Assembly (NCBI GenBank): GCA_050283925.1
Contig: JBNOAI010000006.1
Location: forward strand, 1-64,000
Reading direction: 5' to 3'
DNA: 64,000 nucleotides
DNA from: ZC4RG25 sp023428365
Lineage (GTDB): Bacteria; Pseudomonadota; Alphaproteobacteria; Rhizobiales; Hyphomicrobiaceae
Shown here: positions 53,424-61,394 of the stretch, piece after piece
How positions within the stretch are numbered: position 1 is the first letter of the stretch
Layout of the letters: each line of letters begins with the position of its first letter
Program-made: the position numbers and the translations under genes
The notes under the pieces: model-generated
Seen by the model: the letters and a program-made list of their open reading frames with translations, nothing else
Told to the model about the DNA's origin: nothing
Database searches by the model: none

Positions 53424-54074
53424 CTATCTGAGCAGGCTGCAGCACCCGCGTAACGGGCGATCATCATCCCGCGCGCCAACAATTCTGACCTCGAAGGCAT
53501 ATTCGAGGTCTGACATACCGTCGTTGCACCATTCCTTGTGCTGGACGAGGGCGCTCAGATCCGGACCGTCTTCATTCACGAAGCGGAACGCCAGAGTGTC
53601 TCCGCGCCCCTGGAACGGTTCACGTACGGCGACGGTGAGTTGCTCGCCATCTTGTCCGGCATGCTGCATCTCGGCCTTTCCGTCTTCAATTTTGAGCGAC
53701 CAGAACGGTTCGGTTCCGGAACAGAACAAGTTCGATTCGAGCGCGCTTCCGAGCTGTGACGACAATGGCGCCAGATAGCGACCGTTCACCCAGCCGCGCG
53801 ACTTTCCATACGAGACCTCAAACCAGCGGACACGGCCGACCCTCAAGCTGGCTCCGGATCCGAGGACACCGGTGGCGTTCGCGGGGATCTGGCCGAGTAT
53901 TTTTGAGGAGCTGATGCTGGACTGGCTTTCAACGCGTTCGCGCACGTTGAGGTGATCTCCGGCCGCTACGCTGACGACGCGAAAATCGTACTTTCCAGCC
54001 TGCGCGGCAGCACCGTCCGCGAGCAGGGCCGAAAGGCCAAAAAGAAACGCGAGACGAAAAACGCGATGCGGCAT
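53424..54074 (-). CDS. Exported SH3-like plus COG3650-type protein
   Basis: ATG 54074 (MPHRVFRLAFLFG) gives a signal peptide ending DGAAAQA; the frame continues to 54137 without benefit. The 216-aa product has a bacterial SH3-type domain (VAAGDHLNVRERVESQSS, GVLGSGASLRV, WFEVSYGKSRGWVNGRYLAP), then NLFCSGTEPFWSLKIEDGKA, typical of a periplasmic domain of unknown function, with paired Cys (C..., EWCNDGMSD). It probably acts in the periplasm. Confidence 0.78.
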   Translation of the reverse strand: MPHRVFRLAFLFGLSALLADGAAAQAGKYDFRVVSVAAGDHLNVRERVESQSSISSSKILGQIPANATGVLGSGASLRVGRVRWFEVSYGKSRGWVNGRYLAPLSSQLGSALESNLFCSGTEPFWSLKIEDGKAEMQHAGQDGEQLTVAVREPFQGRGDTLAFRFVNEDGPDLSALVQHKEWCNDGMSDLEYAFEVRIVGARDDDRPLRGCCSLLR

Positions 54075-54221
54075 TGTCCCCGTCAATCCCCCAACGACCT
54101 TATGGTCAGTTTCGTGACTAGGGCACAATTGAGCCAAGGAAAGGCCTTTTTGGGGCGATGTTACAACCTGGATGGATTTGCGTCGTGCAGATGGGCTGCC
54201 GCGCTAAGCGATGCGCGGTTC

Positions 54222-55019
54222 CTACCCTTTTCCGCCTGGGCGAGGGGACTGAGGTTCTCCATAGATCCTGATCAGAGCATCGCCGAGGAAACTTGGCCGT
54301 GCGCGATACGTCAGATCGATCTGGCGCAGGAAACTCCGGTTTCCGCGCAGGTCCACCGTCAGGGGCTCGGTCCTGCGAATGAGACGGTCGATGCGAATGC
54401 TCTCGGTAAAACCGTTGAGATAGACGATGTGCACGGCGATCATGTGCACGTCATTGCGTTCCGCAATCATGTGGAGCTTGCTGAAGGAGCGATCTTTAAA
54501 CCACTCCTCGGAATGCGGGATTGAAACGACATCGTGATCAACTGCAAATCCGACGGATTTTTCTCCCAGCAGAAGCCAGTCGGAATTGGGGCGTGGAGGT
54601 TGGGCAACGATCGGTTCGCCAAACACCCTGACGACGGCATCTCCGCGAAAGCTCGGCCGCGCCCGGTACGTCAACTCGATGCGGCGCAGGTAGCTTCTCT
54701 CCCCGCGCAGGTCGACCGCCATCTGGCTGCCCGTCCGGATCGTTCTATCGACCGGAATATCTTCCATGAAGCCGTTGAAATACACCAGCCGCAGCGCCAG
54801 CAGATAAACGTCGTTGCGCTCGGCCATGATATGAAGGGTGCGGAATGTGCGGTTGTTGAACCAGCTCTCGTCGTGGCTCATGTCGATGACTTCGCGGTCG
54901 ACACTCAACCCGACGGTTTTTTCACCCAATAGAATGAGGTTCTGCGGCTGGTTCTGGGCGACGGCAGGCACGGCCAGAAGCATCAGCCAGAGAAGCAGAG
55001 CGCCTCCCACGCGGATCAT
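54222..55019 (-). CDS. Exported protein with two copies of a DUF2541-like domain (paralogue 1)
   Basis: ATG 55019 (MIRVGGALLLWLMLLAVPAV) is chosen for its signal peptide; a longer frame to 55283 overlaps the neighbouring gene. The 265-aa product has two about 105-residue repeats, each LLGEKxVGxxVDxxVIxxxHxExWF, ERNDVxxxAxxxVYxNGFxE, and DLRGxRSxLRxIxLTYRARP ending in VFGEP/IYGEP. The pattern resembles DUF2541 (YaaI-type) proteins. Function unknown. A close paralogue lies 217 nt upstream. Confidence 0.75.
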   Translation of the reverse strand: MIRVGGALLLWLMLLAVPAVAQNQPQNLILLGEKTVGLSVDREVIDMSHDESWFNNRTFRTLHIMAERNDVYLLALRLVYFNGFMEDIPVDRTIRTGSQMAVDLRGERSYLRRIELTYRARPSFRGDAVVRVFGEPIVAQPPRPNSDWLLLGEKSVGFAVDHDVVSIPHSEEWFKDRSFSKLHMIAERNDVHMIAVHIVYLNGFTESIRIDRLIRRTEPLTVDLRGNRSFLRQIDLTYRARPSFLGDALIRIYGEPQSPRPGGKG

Positions 55020-55236
55020 TGCGCACGTCTCCTCGCCGTCTCGATCACGACATATCGTTAGGGGTTTGTTCCGCCGCATTTGTGGCAGCAATGCGAACCG
55101 TGTGGGGCGGCAATCCGATAGCAGAAGCAGTGATGAACTATCGGAGGCAGTGACGTCTACGGTGAGACGCGCGAAAGCGGGTAAGAAGAAGTTGCCGACA
55201 CGCAATCCGCGCCCGCAACTTCTGCAATGTTGAGGA

Positions 55237-56040
55237 TCAGCGGCGGCGGCCTGCCAGTTCGCCGTACACGGAAACCTGTGCATCGCCCCGGAAGTTCGGC
55301 CGCGCCCTGTAGATCAACTCGATGCGGCGCAGGAAGCTGCGGTCGCCACGCAGGTCGATCTCCAAATCGGAGCCCGCCCGAATGAGTTTGTCGACCCGGA
55401 TATCTTCGCCGAAGCCGTTGAAGTAGACGACGCGGACGTTCATCAGGTGAACGTCGTTGCGCTCGGCCGCGATGTGCAGGCTGCGGAACGAGCGATTGCG
55501 GAACCATTCCTCGTTGTGCGTGACGTTGATGATATCGCGATCGATGCCGAAGCCGACGGATTTCTGTCCGAGCAGCATCCATTCCGGATTGCGCGGCGGA
55601 CGCTCGCGGCGGGCAGGCTCGCCATAAACCCTGACAACAGCCTGACCACGGAAGCTTGGCCGAGAGCCGTAGACCATCTCGATGCGGCGCAGGAAGCTGC
55701 GGTCGCCGCGCAGGTCGATTTTCAGATCGTCCCCAGGGCGAATGCGCTTGTTGACGAGAATGTCTTCGGCAAAGCCGTTCATGTAGACGACGCGAAGGCT
55801 GATCAACTGCACGTCGTTGCGTTCAACCGCGATGAACAGGTTGCTGAACGACCGATTGCGGAACCACTCTTCGTTGTGTGAAATGTTGATCACGTCGCGG
55901 TCGACGAGGAATCCGACCGTCTTCTCGCCCAACAGAACGACATCAGGCGCGCGTTTGCCTCCGTCCGGTCCGCGCTGAGCCATGGCAGGCGCTGCTACCA
56001 GTATGAGCAGCAGTGCGAGGATACCTCCCAAACGTTTCAT
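55237..56040 (-). CDS. Exported protein with two copies of a DUF2541-like domain (paralogue 2)
   Basis: The 267-aa product has a signal peptide (LALLLILVAAPAMAQ) and two repeats of the same domain as its downstream neighbour: LLGEKTVGFLVDRDVINISH, FAEDILVNKRIRPGDDLKID and LRGDRSFLRRIEMVYGSRP in copy 1, and the same pattern in copy 2. Lies upstream of and parallel to paralogue 1. The four domains suggest duplication first within, then of, the gene. Confidence 0.75.
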   Translation of the reverse strand: MKRLGGILALLLILVAAPAMAQRGPDGGKRAPDVVLLGEKTVGFLVDRDVINISHNEEWFRNRSFSNLFIAVERNDVQLISLRVVYMNGFAEDILVNKRIRPGDDLKIDLRGDRSFLRRIEMVYGSRPSFRGQAVVRVYGEPARRERPPRNPEWMLLGQKSVGFGIDRDIINVTHNEEWFRNRSFRSLHIAAERNDVHLMNVRVVYFNGFGEDIRVDKLIRAGSDLEIDLRGDRSFLRRIELIYRARPNFRGDAQVSVYGELAGRRR

Positions 56041-56175
56041 GAAAAATCGCTCCTTGTTCGCAAGCCGCCCCGATCAGCAGCGCAAGGAGCGTATAGGGGT
56101 GTTTATGGCAACACTGAGTAACGTAGGGAACAGCGGGGCTCATTTTAATACGTCGCATCTACGCGGGGCACCGGA

Positions 56176-56409
56176 TCATCGGCGGGTGTACCGCCGATGC
56201 CCCGTGGTGACAGCCGAGTCGATCTGCCCTCTACTGATGCCGATGTCCTTCAGCATCCTGTCGTCGAGCGTGTCGAGGTGATGCTTTGCAGCTTGCCGCT
56301 CGCACCAGCGAACGTAAGTGTGCAGGAGCTTGGTCACGAGCGATCCGATCCGGCTGGCCTGCTCGTGCTGATGACCCGTGAACGTCGATGTTCTTTGCAT
56401 GCGGCTCAT
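56176..56409 (-). CDS. Small DUF1127 (YjiS-like) protein
   Basis: ATG 56409 (MSRMQRTSTFTGHQHEQ) has ggag 8 nt upstream and gives 77 residues. The C terminus carries the DUF1127 core: HLDTLDDRMLKDIGISRGQI, followed by a basic end (GHRRYTRR). Such Arg-rich small proteins often appear in stress or phosphate/carbon metabolism control in alphaproteobacteria. Divergent from the WYL regulator with shared operators in between. Confidence 0.82.
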   Translation of the reverse strand: MSRMQRTSTFTGHQHEQASRIGSLVTKLLHTYVRWCERQAAKHHLDTLDDRMLKDIGISRGQIDSAVTTGHRRYTRR

Positions 56410-56462
56410 GAGGTTTTCTCCATCGCCTTCGATTTGCATGACAGCACTATGGACGAGGCCTC

Positions 56463-56480
56463 CTGACAGGGTCGTGTCAG
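56463..56480. promoter_or_regulatory. Palindromic operator CTGACA-N6-TGTCAG (site 1)
   Basis: CTGACA (56463-56468) and TGTCAG (56475-56480) form an exact inverted repeat with a 6-nt spacer, in the region between the divergent DUF1127 and WYL regulator genes. It is 34 bp from an equivalent second site, about three helical turns. Confidence 0.7.
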
Positions 56481-56494
56481 CAGCTCCGACAGGC

Positions 56495-56516
56495 TCCTGA
56501 CAGCGCGGTGTCAGGA
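56495..56516. promoter_or_regulatory. Palindromic operator TCCTGACA-N6-TGTCAGGA (site 2)
   Basis: TCCTGACA (56495-56502) and TGTCAGGA (56509-56516) are a perfect 8-bp inverted repeat with the same 6-nt spacer as site 1. It lies 24 nt before the regulator ATG at 56540, consistent with autorepression. Confidence 0.75.
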
Positions 56517-56539
56517 GTGTTAGCCTAAGGTGCGGCACG

Positions 56540-57274
56540 ATGTTTTTATTGGGGAAAACTCACGTGCGCCGGGCCGACCGCTTGTTTGAAATCATCCAGC
56601 ATATGCGCCGCAAAGCGCCAGTGCGGGCGTGCGACTTGAGCGAAGCGCTGGAAGTCTCCGAGCGAACGATCTACCGCGATGTTCAGGATCTCATCGCCAG
56701 CGGCGTACCGATCGAGGGCGAGGCCGGGATCGGTTATGTGCTGCGAGCGGGCTTCGATCTGCCACCTCTGATGTTCAAGGAACAGGAAATCGAGGCGTTG
56801 GTGCTGGGCGCGCGCATCGTCGAGTCATGGGCTGACAAGGAACTGGCAGAGGCTGCGTCGAACGTCATCGCCAAGGTCCAGGCTGTCATCCCGGACCGGC
56901 TGCGCAGTTATATGGCGAATACGGCTCTGCTGGCGCCTGAACAGCCTTACATGGAGAAGATTACGTTCGATCTCGGTCAGCTCCGGCAGGCTCTGCGCGC
57001 CGAGCTCAAGGTTCGCTTCCGCTATCAGGATTTTGCAGGCACGCAATCGGAGCGAACCGTGCGGCCATTGTCGCTTGCCTATTTCGGTCCCGTCTGGCTG
57101 CTGGCGGCGTGGTGTGAGCTGCGGACGGATTTCCGCACCTTCCGGCTCGACCGGATCGAGGGCTTCACAGTGATGACGGAGCGCTTCCGCAGTGAGCCGG
57201 GCAAAACACTGCATGACTTCCTGAAGCGGGATCAGACGTGGACGCGGTCCTCGCGCGACAGCAAACCGGCCTAG
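56540..57274 (+). CDS. HTH-WYL transcriptional regulator (YafY/DeoR-type)
   Basis: The 244-aa product has an N-terminal winged helix (RRADRLFEIIQHMRRKAPVR, EALEVSERTIYRDVQDLIAS, GEAGIGYVLRAGFDLPPLMF) and a C-terminal WYL domain (RFRYQDFAGTQSERTVRPLS, YFGPVWLLAAWCELRTDFRT, FRLDRIEG). WYL regulators sense small ligands or nucleic acid. Twin palindromes just upstream suggest it controls itself and the divergent DUF1127 gene. Confidence 0.9.
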   Translation: MFLLGKTHVRRADRLFEIIQHMRRKAPVRACDLSEALEVSERTIYRDVQDLIASGVPIEGEAGIGYVLRAGFDLPPLMFKEQEIEALVLGARIVESWADKELAEAASNVIAKVQAVIPDRLRSYMANTALLAPEQPYMEKITFDLGQLRQALRAELKVRFRYQDFAGTQSERTVRPLSLAYFGPVWLLAAWCELRTDFRTFRLDRIEGFTVMTERFRSEPGKTLHDFLKRDQTWTRSSRDSKPA

Positions 57275-57936
57275 TGCGCAGGTGCCCGCGACAGGCGGGC
57301 CAGGATTGTGTAGCCGCCATAAAGCCGCTTGATATCGGGCGTGAGGCCTCGTTCGATCGCCATCTGCGCGAGCTGGTCTTCAAGCTGCGGGATCGGTTTC
57401 ACCGAGAACCGCTTCAGCCACGCGAGCTGGGCACGGCGAGCCACTGCCGGATAATCCGCGAAATCCCCGAAATCGACAATCGACAGCGATCCGCCGGGGG
57501 TAATGCAGCGCGCCGCGCCGGCGACGACGCTCTCCCACATCGGCACCATCGAGAGCGTGTAGGAAATGAATACGCGATCGAACTGAGCGCGTCCAAAGAG
57601 CGCTTCGGCGTCAAAAGCCGTGGCGTCTCCTTCCGCCAGCTTGAGCCGGCCGCTGAGGCCCTTGCGCGCGACGGCCTTTCCAGCGGTATCGAGCATCGCC
57701 GTCGAAATATCGAAGCCATAGAGATGGGCGCTGGGATAGCGCCACGCCGTATGCAGCAGATTGCGGCCGGTGCCGCAGCCCACTTCCAGGACGCTGCCGC
57801 CTGCAGGTGGGTTCAACTCTGCAATCAACCGGTCGCGGCCGAGCAGGTAGTAGGCCCGCGTTGCATCGTAGATGTAGCGCTGATAGCGATAGATGTTGTC
57901 CATCGCCTCGCGGGCGGCCGGGGCCGAAGCGCTCAT
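57271..57936 (-). CDS. btaB: SAM-dependent methyltransferase, BtaB-like (betaine lipid N-methylation)
   Basis: The 221-aa product is a class I methyltransferase: motif I VLEVGCGTGRNLLHTAWRYP, LYGFDISTAMLDTAGK, FDRVFISYTLSMVPMWESVV and ITPGGSLSIVDFGDF. The start overlaps the BtaA-like stop (ATGA at 57933). In Rhodobacter and Sinorhizobium, BtaB adds three methyl groups to diacylglyceryl homoserine to make DGTS. Gene pairing strongly favours this over an unrelated methyltransferase. Confidence 0.88.
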   Translation of the reverse strand: MSASAPAAREAMDNIYRYQRYIYDATRAYYLLGRDRLIAELNPPAGGSVLEVGCGTGRNLLHTAWRYPSAHLYGFDISTAMLDTAGKAVARKGLSGRLKLAEGDATAFDAEALFGRAQFDRVFISYTLSMVPMWESVVAGAARCITPGGSLSIVDFGDFADYPAVARRAQLAWLKRFSVKPIPQLEDQLAQMAIERGLTPDIKRLYGGYTILARLSRAPAH

Positions 57937-59213
57937 GCTGCAGGCCCGGCCAACTCGTACAGATGGAATCCGCCGTAGATCGCGCTGCGGTCTTTCAGCG
58001 TGAGTTGTCGCGATTGCTCCGCGTGATAGGTCCAGTGCGCCAGCAGATCGTCAGGCAGACGACCGGGGAGCAGGCTCGGTTCCGCAGCGGTACGGAAAAT
58101 GACACGCGCGCCCGGACGGGCGGTGCGCGTGATCTCCTGCCACAGCCGAGTGAGATCGGCGTCCGACATCCAATCCTGGGCGTCGAGAAGGACATACCGG
58201 TCGAGGCTGGCGCCGGGCGACTGAGCCAGATGCTCGGTGAAATTGACGTGCCGCACGCTGACGCGAGAGACGTTGGCGCGCAGAGTTTCGAAGTTCTCGG
58301 CCTCCAAATAGGGCGGCAATGACCCGCTGCCCGGATCGCCGTAGCTGCGTCCGAATGCCTGGCGCGCGAAGTAGTTCTCGCGCATCGGGAAGCCGCAGGC
58401 GAGACGTTCCAGCCGTTCGTGCAGCACACCGCCGATCCCGGCCTCGCTGTCGCCAGCAAGCGCCTTGTACTGGGCGGGCGGGATGCCGAGGCCAAACAGC
58501 GAGGACGGGCGGGCGATGAGCCAGCGCACGCTGCGCGCGGCGAACAGCGGGGCTAGCTCGCGCTCGAAAATTTCACGCTGTTCTTCGAGAGTTGTAGCTT
58601 TGGCGAGCGACGTCGCGTCCTTGCCGTGGACCCGCGCCAGCAAATGGCCGGCAGCGATGAAGCGGCCAAGCAAGCCGGTGCGATAGAAATTACTGCCAAA
58701 CTTCGCAATGCGCCGCCGACCCCGCCAGTCGCGTTGCTGCCAGTAGTCCAGCGTTTCGTTATCGAGGTACGGAGCAATTTGGCGGTCGAACGCGATCACG
58801 TTCTCCGGGCGATCGGTCGTTGCGAAGAAGCGATGGAAAGCGTGATGGGTATCCAGGTGGCGGGCTGCCGCCAGCTTCAGCCGGTTGAGCGCGATATGAG
58901 CCGTGTTTAGATCCACCGCCGTAATGTGTTCCGGTGAGGCTGTGAGATAGCTCATCACGTTGCAGCCACCGGATGCGATGGTCACGATGCGGCTCGTCGG
59001 TTCAAGCGCCATCGCTTCCATGTCGACCACGGGATCTTCCCAGATCTGCGGGTAGACGAGGCTGGAGAACGCCAGCGTAAATGCGCGTTCGGCCAGCCCC
59101 TCGGCCGATAGAACGCTGTTGCGATGCACGGCGGCACCGACCATTTCGCCCGTGCTGCGCTTCATGGCCTGGGTGGTGTCGATCACGATGTTGCCCTCTG
59201 AATTCCCGCTCAT
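57933..59213 (-). CDS. btaA: BtaA-like S-adenosylmethionine:diacylglycerol 3-amino-3-carboxypropyl transferase (DUF3419)
   Basis: The 426-aa product is DUF3419: FSSLVYPQIWEDPVVDMEAM, IVTIASGGCNVMSYLTASPE, HITAVDLNTAHIALNRLKLA, then FRTAAEPSLLPGRLPDDLL near the end. BtaA transfers the aminocarboxypropyl group of SAM to diacylglycerol, the first step of DGTS betaine lipid synthesis at the membrane. Overlaps the PlcP-like stop (ATGA at 59210) and the BtaB start, so the three genes are one operon. Confidence 0.92.
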   Translation of the reverse strand: MSGNSEGNIVIDTTQAMKRSTGEMVGAAVHRNSVLSAEGLAERAFTLAFSSLVYPQIWEDPVVDMEAMALEPTSRIVTIASGGCNVMSYLTASPEHITAVDLNTAHIALNRLKLAAARHLDTHHAFHRFFATTDRPENVIAFDRQIAPYLDNETLDYWQQRDWRGRRRIAKFGSNFYRTGLLGRFIAAGHLLARVHGKDATSLAKATTLEEQREIFERELAPLFAARSVRWLIARPSSLFGLGIPPAQYKALAGDSEAGIGGVLHERLERLACGFPMRENYFARQAFGRSYGDPGSGSLPPYLEAENFETLRANVSRVSVRHVNFTEHLAQSPGASLDRYVLLDAQDWMSDADLTRLWQEITRTARPGARVIFRTAAEPSLLPGRLPDDLLAHWTYHAEQSRQLTLKDRSAIYGGFHLYELAGPAA

Positions 59214-60028
59214 GCGGCGGCGCGTACGGGTGCGCGCGCAGGGATGGCCTGATGCTGGGCTGCAATGTCCCGCCAGCGGATGACGCGCATTGCGCCGTTC
59301 TGTTCTTCGACGATGGCTGTGCAGCTTTCGACCCAGTCGCCGCAGTTCAGATAGCGGACGCCTTCGATCATCCGGTCAGCGGCGTGATGGATGTGGCCGC
59401 AAATGATGCCATCCACGTCATTGCGCTTGGCTTCGCTGGCGAGCGCGCGCTCAAACTCACCAATGAAGTTCACGGCCGATTTGACGCGATATTTGAGATA
59501 TGCCGAGAGCGACCAGTAACCGAAACCGAGATGACGTCTGACCCAATTGAGCGGCTGATTTGTCCAAAGTGCCAGCTCGTAGGAGCGGTCGCCGACAAAG
59601 GCGAGCCATTTCGCGTACCGGAAGACGACGTCGAACTCATCGCCGTGCATCACCAGCATCCGGCGCCCGTCGGCGGTTTCGTGAACGTCCTGGCGCTTGA
59701 TTTCGATGCCGCCGAACTGAGACCCGCAGAAGTCGCGTAGTCCCTCGTCGTGATTGCCGGGGATGAACACCAGCCGCGTGCCTTTGCGGACCTGGCGCAG
59801 CAGTTTCTGCAGGACGTCGTTGTGCGACTGCAGCCAGATCGGGCCGCGTTTCACGCGCCACAGATCGACGATATCGCCGACAAGGTAAATGGTTTCCGCT
59901 TCGTGATATTTGAGGAAATCGAGGAACGCGTCGGCCTGACATGCGCGCGTCCCGAGGTGAATATCGGAGACGAACAACGTGCGATAGCGACGACTTTTCC
60001 GGTCGATCCCAGTTCCACCGTTGCCCAC
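59210..60028 (-). CDS. plcP: Metallophosphoesterase, PlcP-like phospholipase C (LpxH-like family)
   Basis: Start GTG 60028. The 272-aa product has calcineurin-type motifs FVSDIHLGTRACQADAFLDF, IYLVGDIVDLW, VFIPGNHDEGL, LVMHGDEFD and IICGHIHHAADRM. It is annotatable as UDP-2,3-diacylglucosamine pyrophosphatase-like, but the S. meliloti homologue PlcP cleaves phosphatidylcholine to diacylglycerol under phosphate starvation. Being translationally coupled to btaA, the user of diacylglycerol, and preceded by a PHO box, it is best called PlcP here. Confidence 0.83.
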   Translation of the reverse strand: MGNGGTGIDRKSRRYRTLFVSDIHLGTRACQADAFLDFLKYHEAETIYLVGDIVDLWRVKRGPIWLQSHNDVLQKLLRQVRKGTRLVFIPGNHDEGLRDFCGSQFGGIEIKRQDVHETADGRRMLVMHGDEFDVVFRYAKWLAFVGDRSYELALWTNQPLNWVRRHLGFGYWSLSAYLKYRVKSAVNFIGEFERALASEAKRNDVDGIICGHIHHAADRMIEGVRYLNCGDWVESCTAIVEEQNGAMRVIRWRDIAAQHQAIPARAPVRAAA

Positions 60029-60075
60029 GGTCCACCCCTTGTCGAGCCTGATGGCGGGGACAAAACCGGAGTCGC

Positions 60076-60093
60076 ATTACAGGGATATGACAG
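60076..60093 (-). promoter_or_regulatory. PHO box upstream of plcP-btaA-btaB
   Basis: Read on the minus strand: CTGTCAT-ATCC-CTGTAAT, two 7-bp PhoB repeats with the standard 4-nt spacer and one mismatch to the CTGTCAT consensus. It ends 48 nt upstream of the plcP GTG. This predicts induction by PhoB at low phosphate. Confidence 0.78.
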
Positions 60094-60177
60094 CCGAAAA
60101 GTCACATCCCGACGCCGCGCCGCACTTTGCGCAACGTCGGGCGATGAAGAGTTTCAATTACTTATCTCTTCAGATTG

Positions 60178-60498
60178 TCATTTGCCCGCGGCTCTGAAAT
60201 TCACAGTCTTTTCGAGCGCCGCGTCGGCTTCCTCGATTGTCAATAAGGCGGTTGTGGTCGTGCGCGTTACCCCTGATGCGGCAGCGGTGAGCGAGAATGC
60301 CGCGATACTGGCGTTGTCCGGCATTTCGACGATAGCGAAAACATCGGCATCGCCGAATGCGTAGTACATGGTTTCGAGTTTTCCACCCAATCCTTCGAGG
60401 GCGGCGGCGACCGCTGCCTTGCGGCCCGATGCCTTATCCTTGCGTAGTCCTCTGACGCCTTCGGCCGAGTAGGAGGCCTTGATGAGATACTTGGGCAT
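60178..60498 (-). CDS. GYD-domain protein
   Basis: The 106-aa product matches the GYD family: MPKYLIKASYSAEGVRGLRK, LEGLGGKLETMYYAFGDADV, FAIVEMPDNASIAAFSLTAA and the TRTTTTALLT segment, ending with a short variable tail. Small ferredoxin-like-fold protein of unknown function, common in alphaproteobacteria. Confidence 0.9.
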   Translation of the reverse strand: MPKYLIKASYSAEGVRGLRKDKASGRKAAVAAALEGLGGKLETMYYAFGDADVFAIVEMPDNASIAAFSLTAAASGVTRTTTTALLTIEEADAALEKTVNFRAAGK

Positions 60499-60584
60499 GG
60501 ATCACCTGCTGGTTTGACCCGTAGCCCCGCTGCGCGAAAGTAATTCGCCACGTCGCGCCGCGTTCCAGCATCCTTGCGCTGGGT

Positions 60585-61394
60585 TCAGGTGCCCGAAAAC
60601 TTTGGCGGGCGCTTTTCCATAAAGGCACGACGGCCTTCGATGTAGTCGTCCGAGGCAAAGCAGGCGTCCACCATGCGATCGAGTTTCGCCAGATCACGCT
60701 CGTGCGCAGGTTTTCCAATTTCGAGTGCTGCTTGTTTGATGGCCGCGATCGTAAGTGGCGCATTCTCAGCAATCATGCCGGTCCATTCGGCAACTTTGGC
60801 ATCGAGGGCTGCGGCGGGCACGATCTGGTTGAGCAGCCCCATGTCATGCGCTTCATGCGCGGTGATCCGACGAGCCGTGTAAAACAGCTCTGTCGCTGCC
60901 GTGATGCCGATGATCCGCGCCAGACGGTTGACGCCCGTAAATCCGTAACCGAGACCAAGACGCGCGGCCGGAATGCCGAACTGGGCATTATCGGCGGCGA
61001 TCCGGATATCGCAGCAGGCGGCCAAGTTCATTCCGCCGCCGATGCAGTAACCCTGGATATTCGCAATCGTCGGTTTCGGAAATTCATAAAGCTGATCGTA
61101 AGCGCGGGCCGACGTCGCGTTGTATTGTTTGACGGCCTCCAGGCTTGCGCGCTCGCTCTCGAATTTCGAAATGTCGGCACCGGAGACGAACGCCTTGCCG
61201 CCCGCACCACTGATCACCAGCACACGGAGTGAGGGATCGACTGCGAAGTCCGTGAGCAACGTTTGCAGACGCTGCCACATTTCCAGCGAGACGGCATTGT
61301 GACGAGCGGGATTGTTGAACACGATATGTCCGACCGCACCTTCCCGATGCGCCAGCAGTTTATCTTCGACTGGTTGATCGTGGGCATCTGTCAC
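60585..61394 (-). CDS. Enoyl-CoA hydratase/isomerase family protein
   Basis: The 269-aa product has AVGHIVFNNPARHNAVSLEM, VISGAGGKAFVSGADISKFE, the oxyanion-hole IQGYCIGGGMNLAACCDIRI, RLGLGYGFTGVNRLARIIG and the C-terminal YIEGRRAFMEKRPPKFSG. Crotonase fold acting on acyl-CoA. Its start overlaps the CoA-transferase stop (61391-61394), so the two work in one catabolic step or pathway. Confidence 0.92.
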   Translation of the reverse strand: MTDAHDQPVEDKLLAHREGAVGHIVFNNPARHNAVSLEMWQRLQTLLTDFAVDPSLRVLVISGAGGKAFVSGADISKFESERASLEAVKQYNATSARAYDQLYEFPKPTIANIQGYCIGGGMNLAACCDIRIAADNAQFGIPAARLGLGYGFTGVNRLARIIGITAATELFYTARRITAHEAHDMGLLNQIVPAAALDAKVAEWTGMIAENAPLTIAAIKQAALEIGKPAHERDLAKLDRMVDACFASDDYIEGRRAFMEKRPPKFSGT

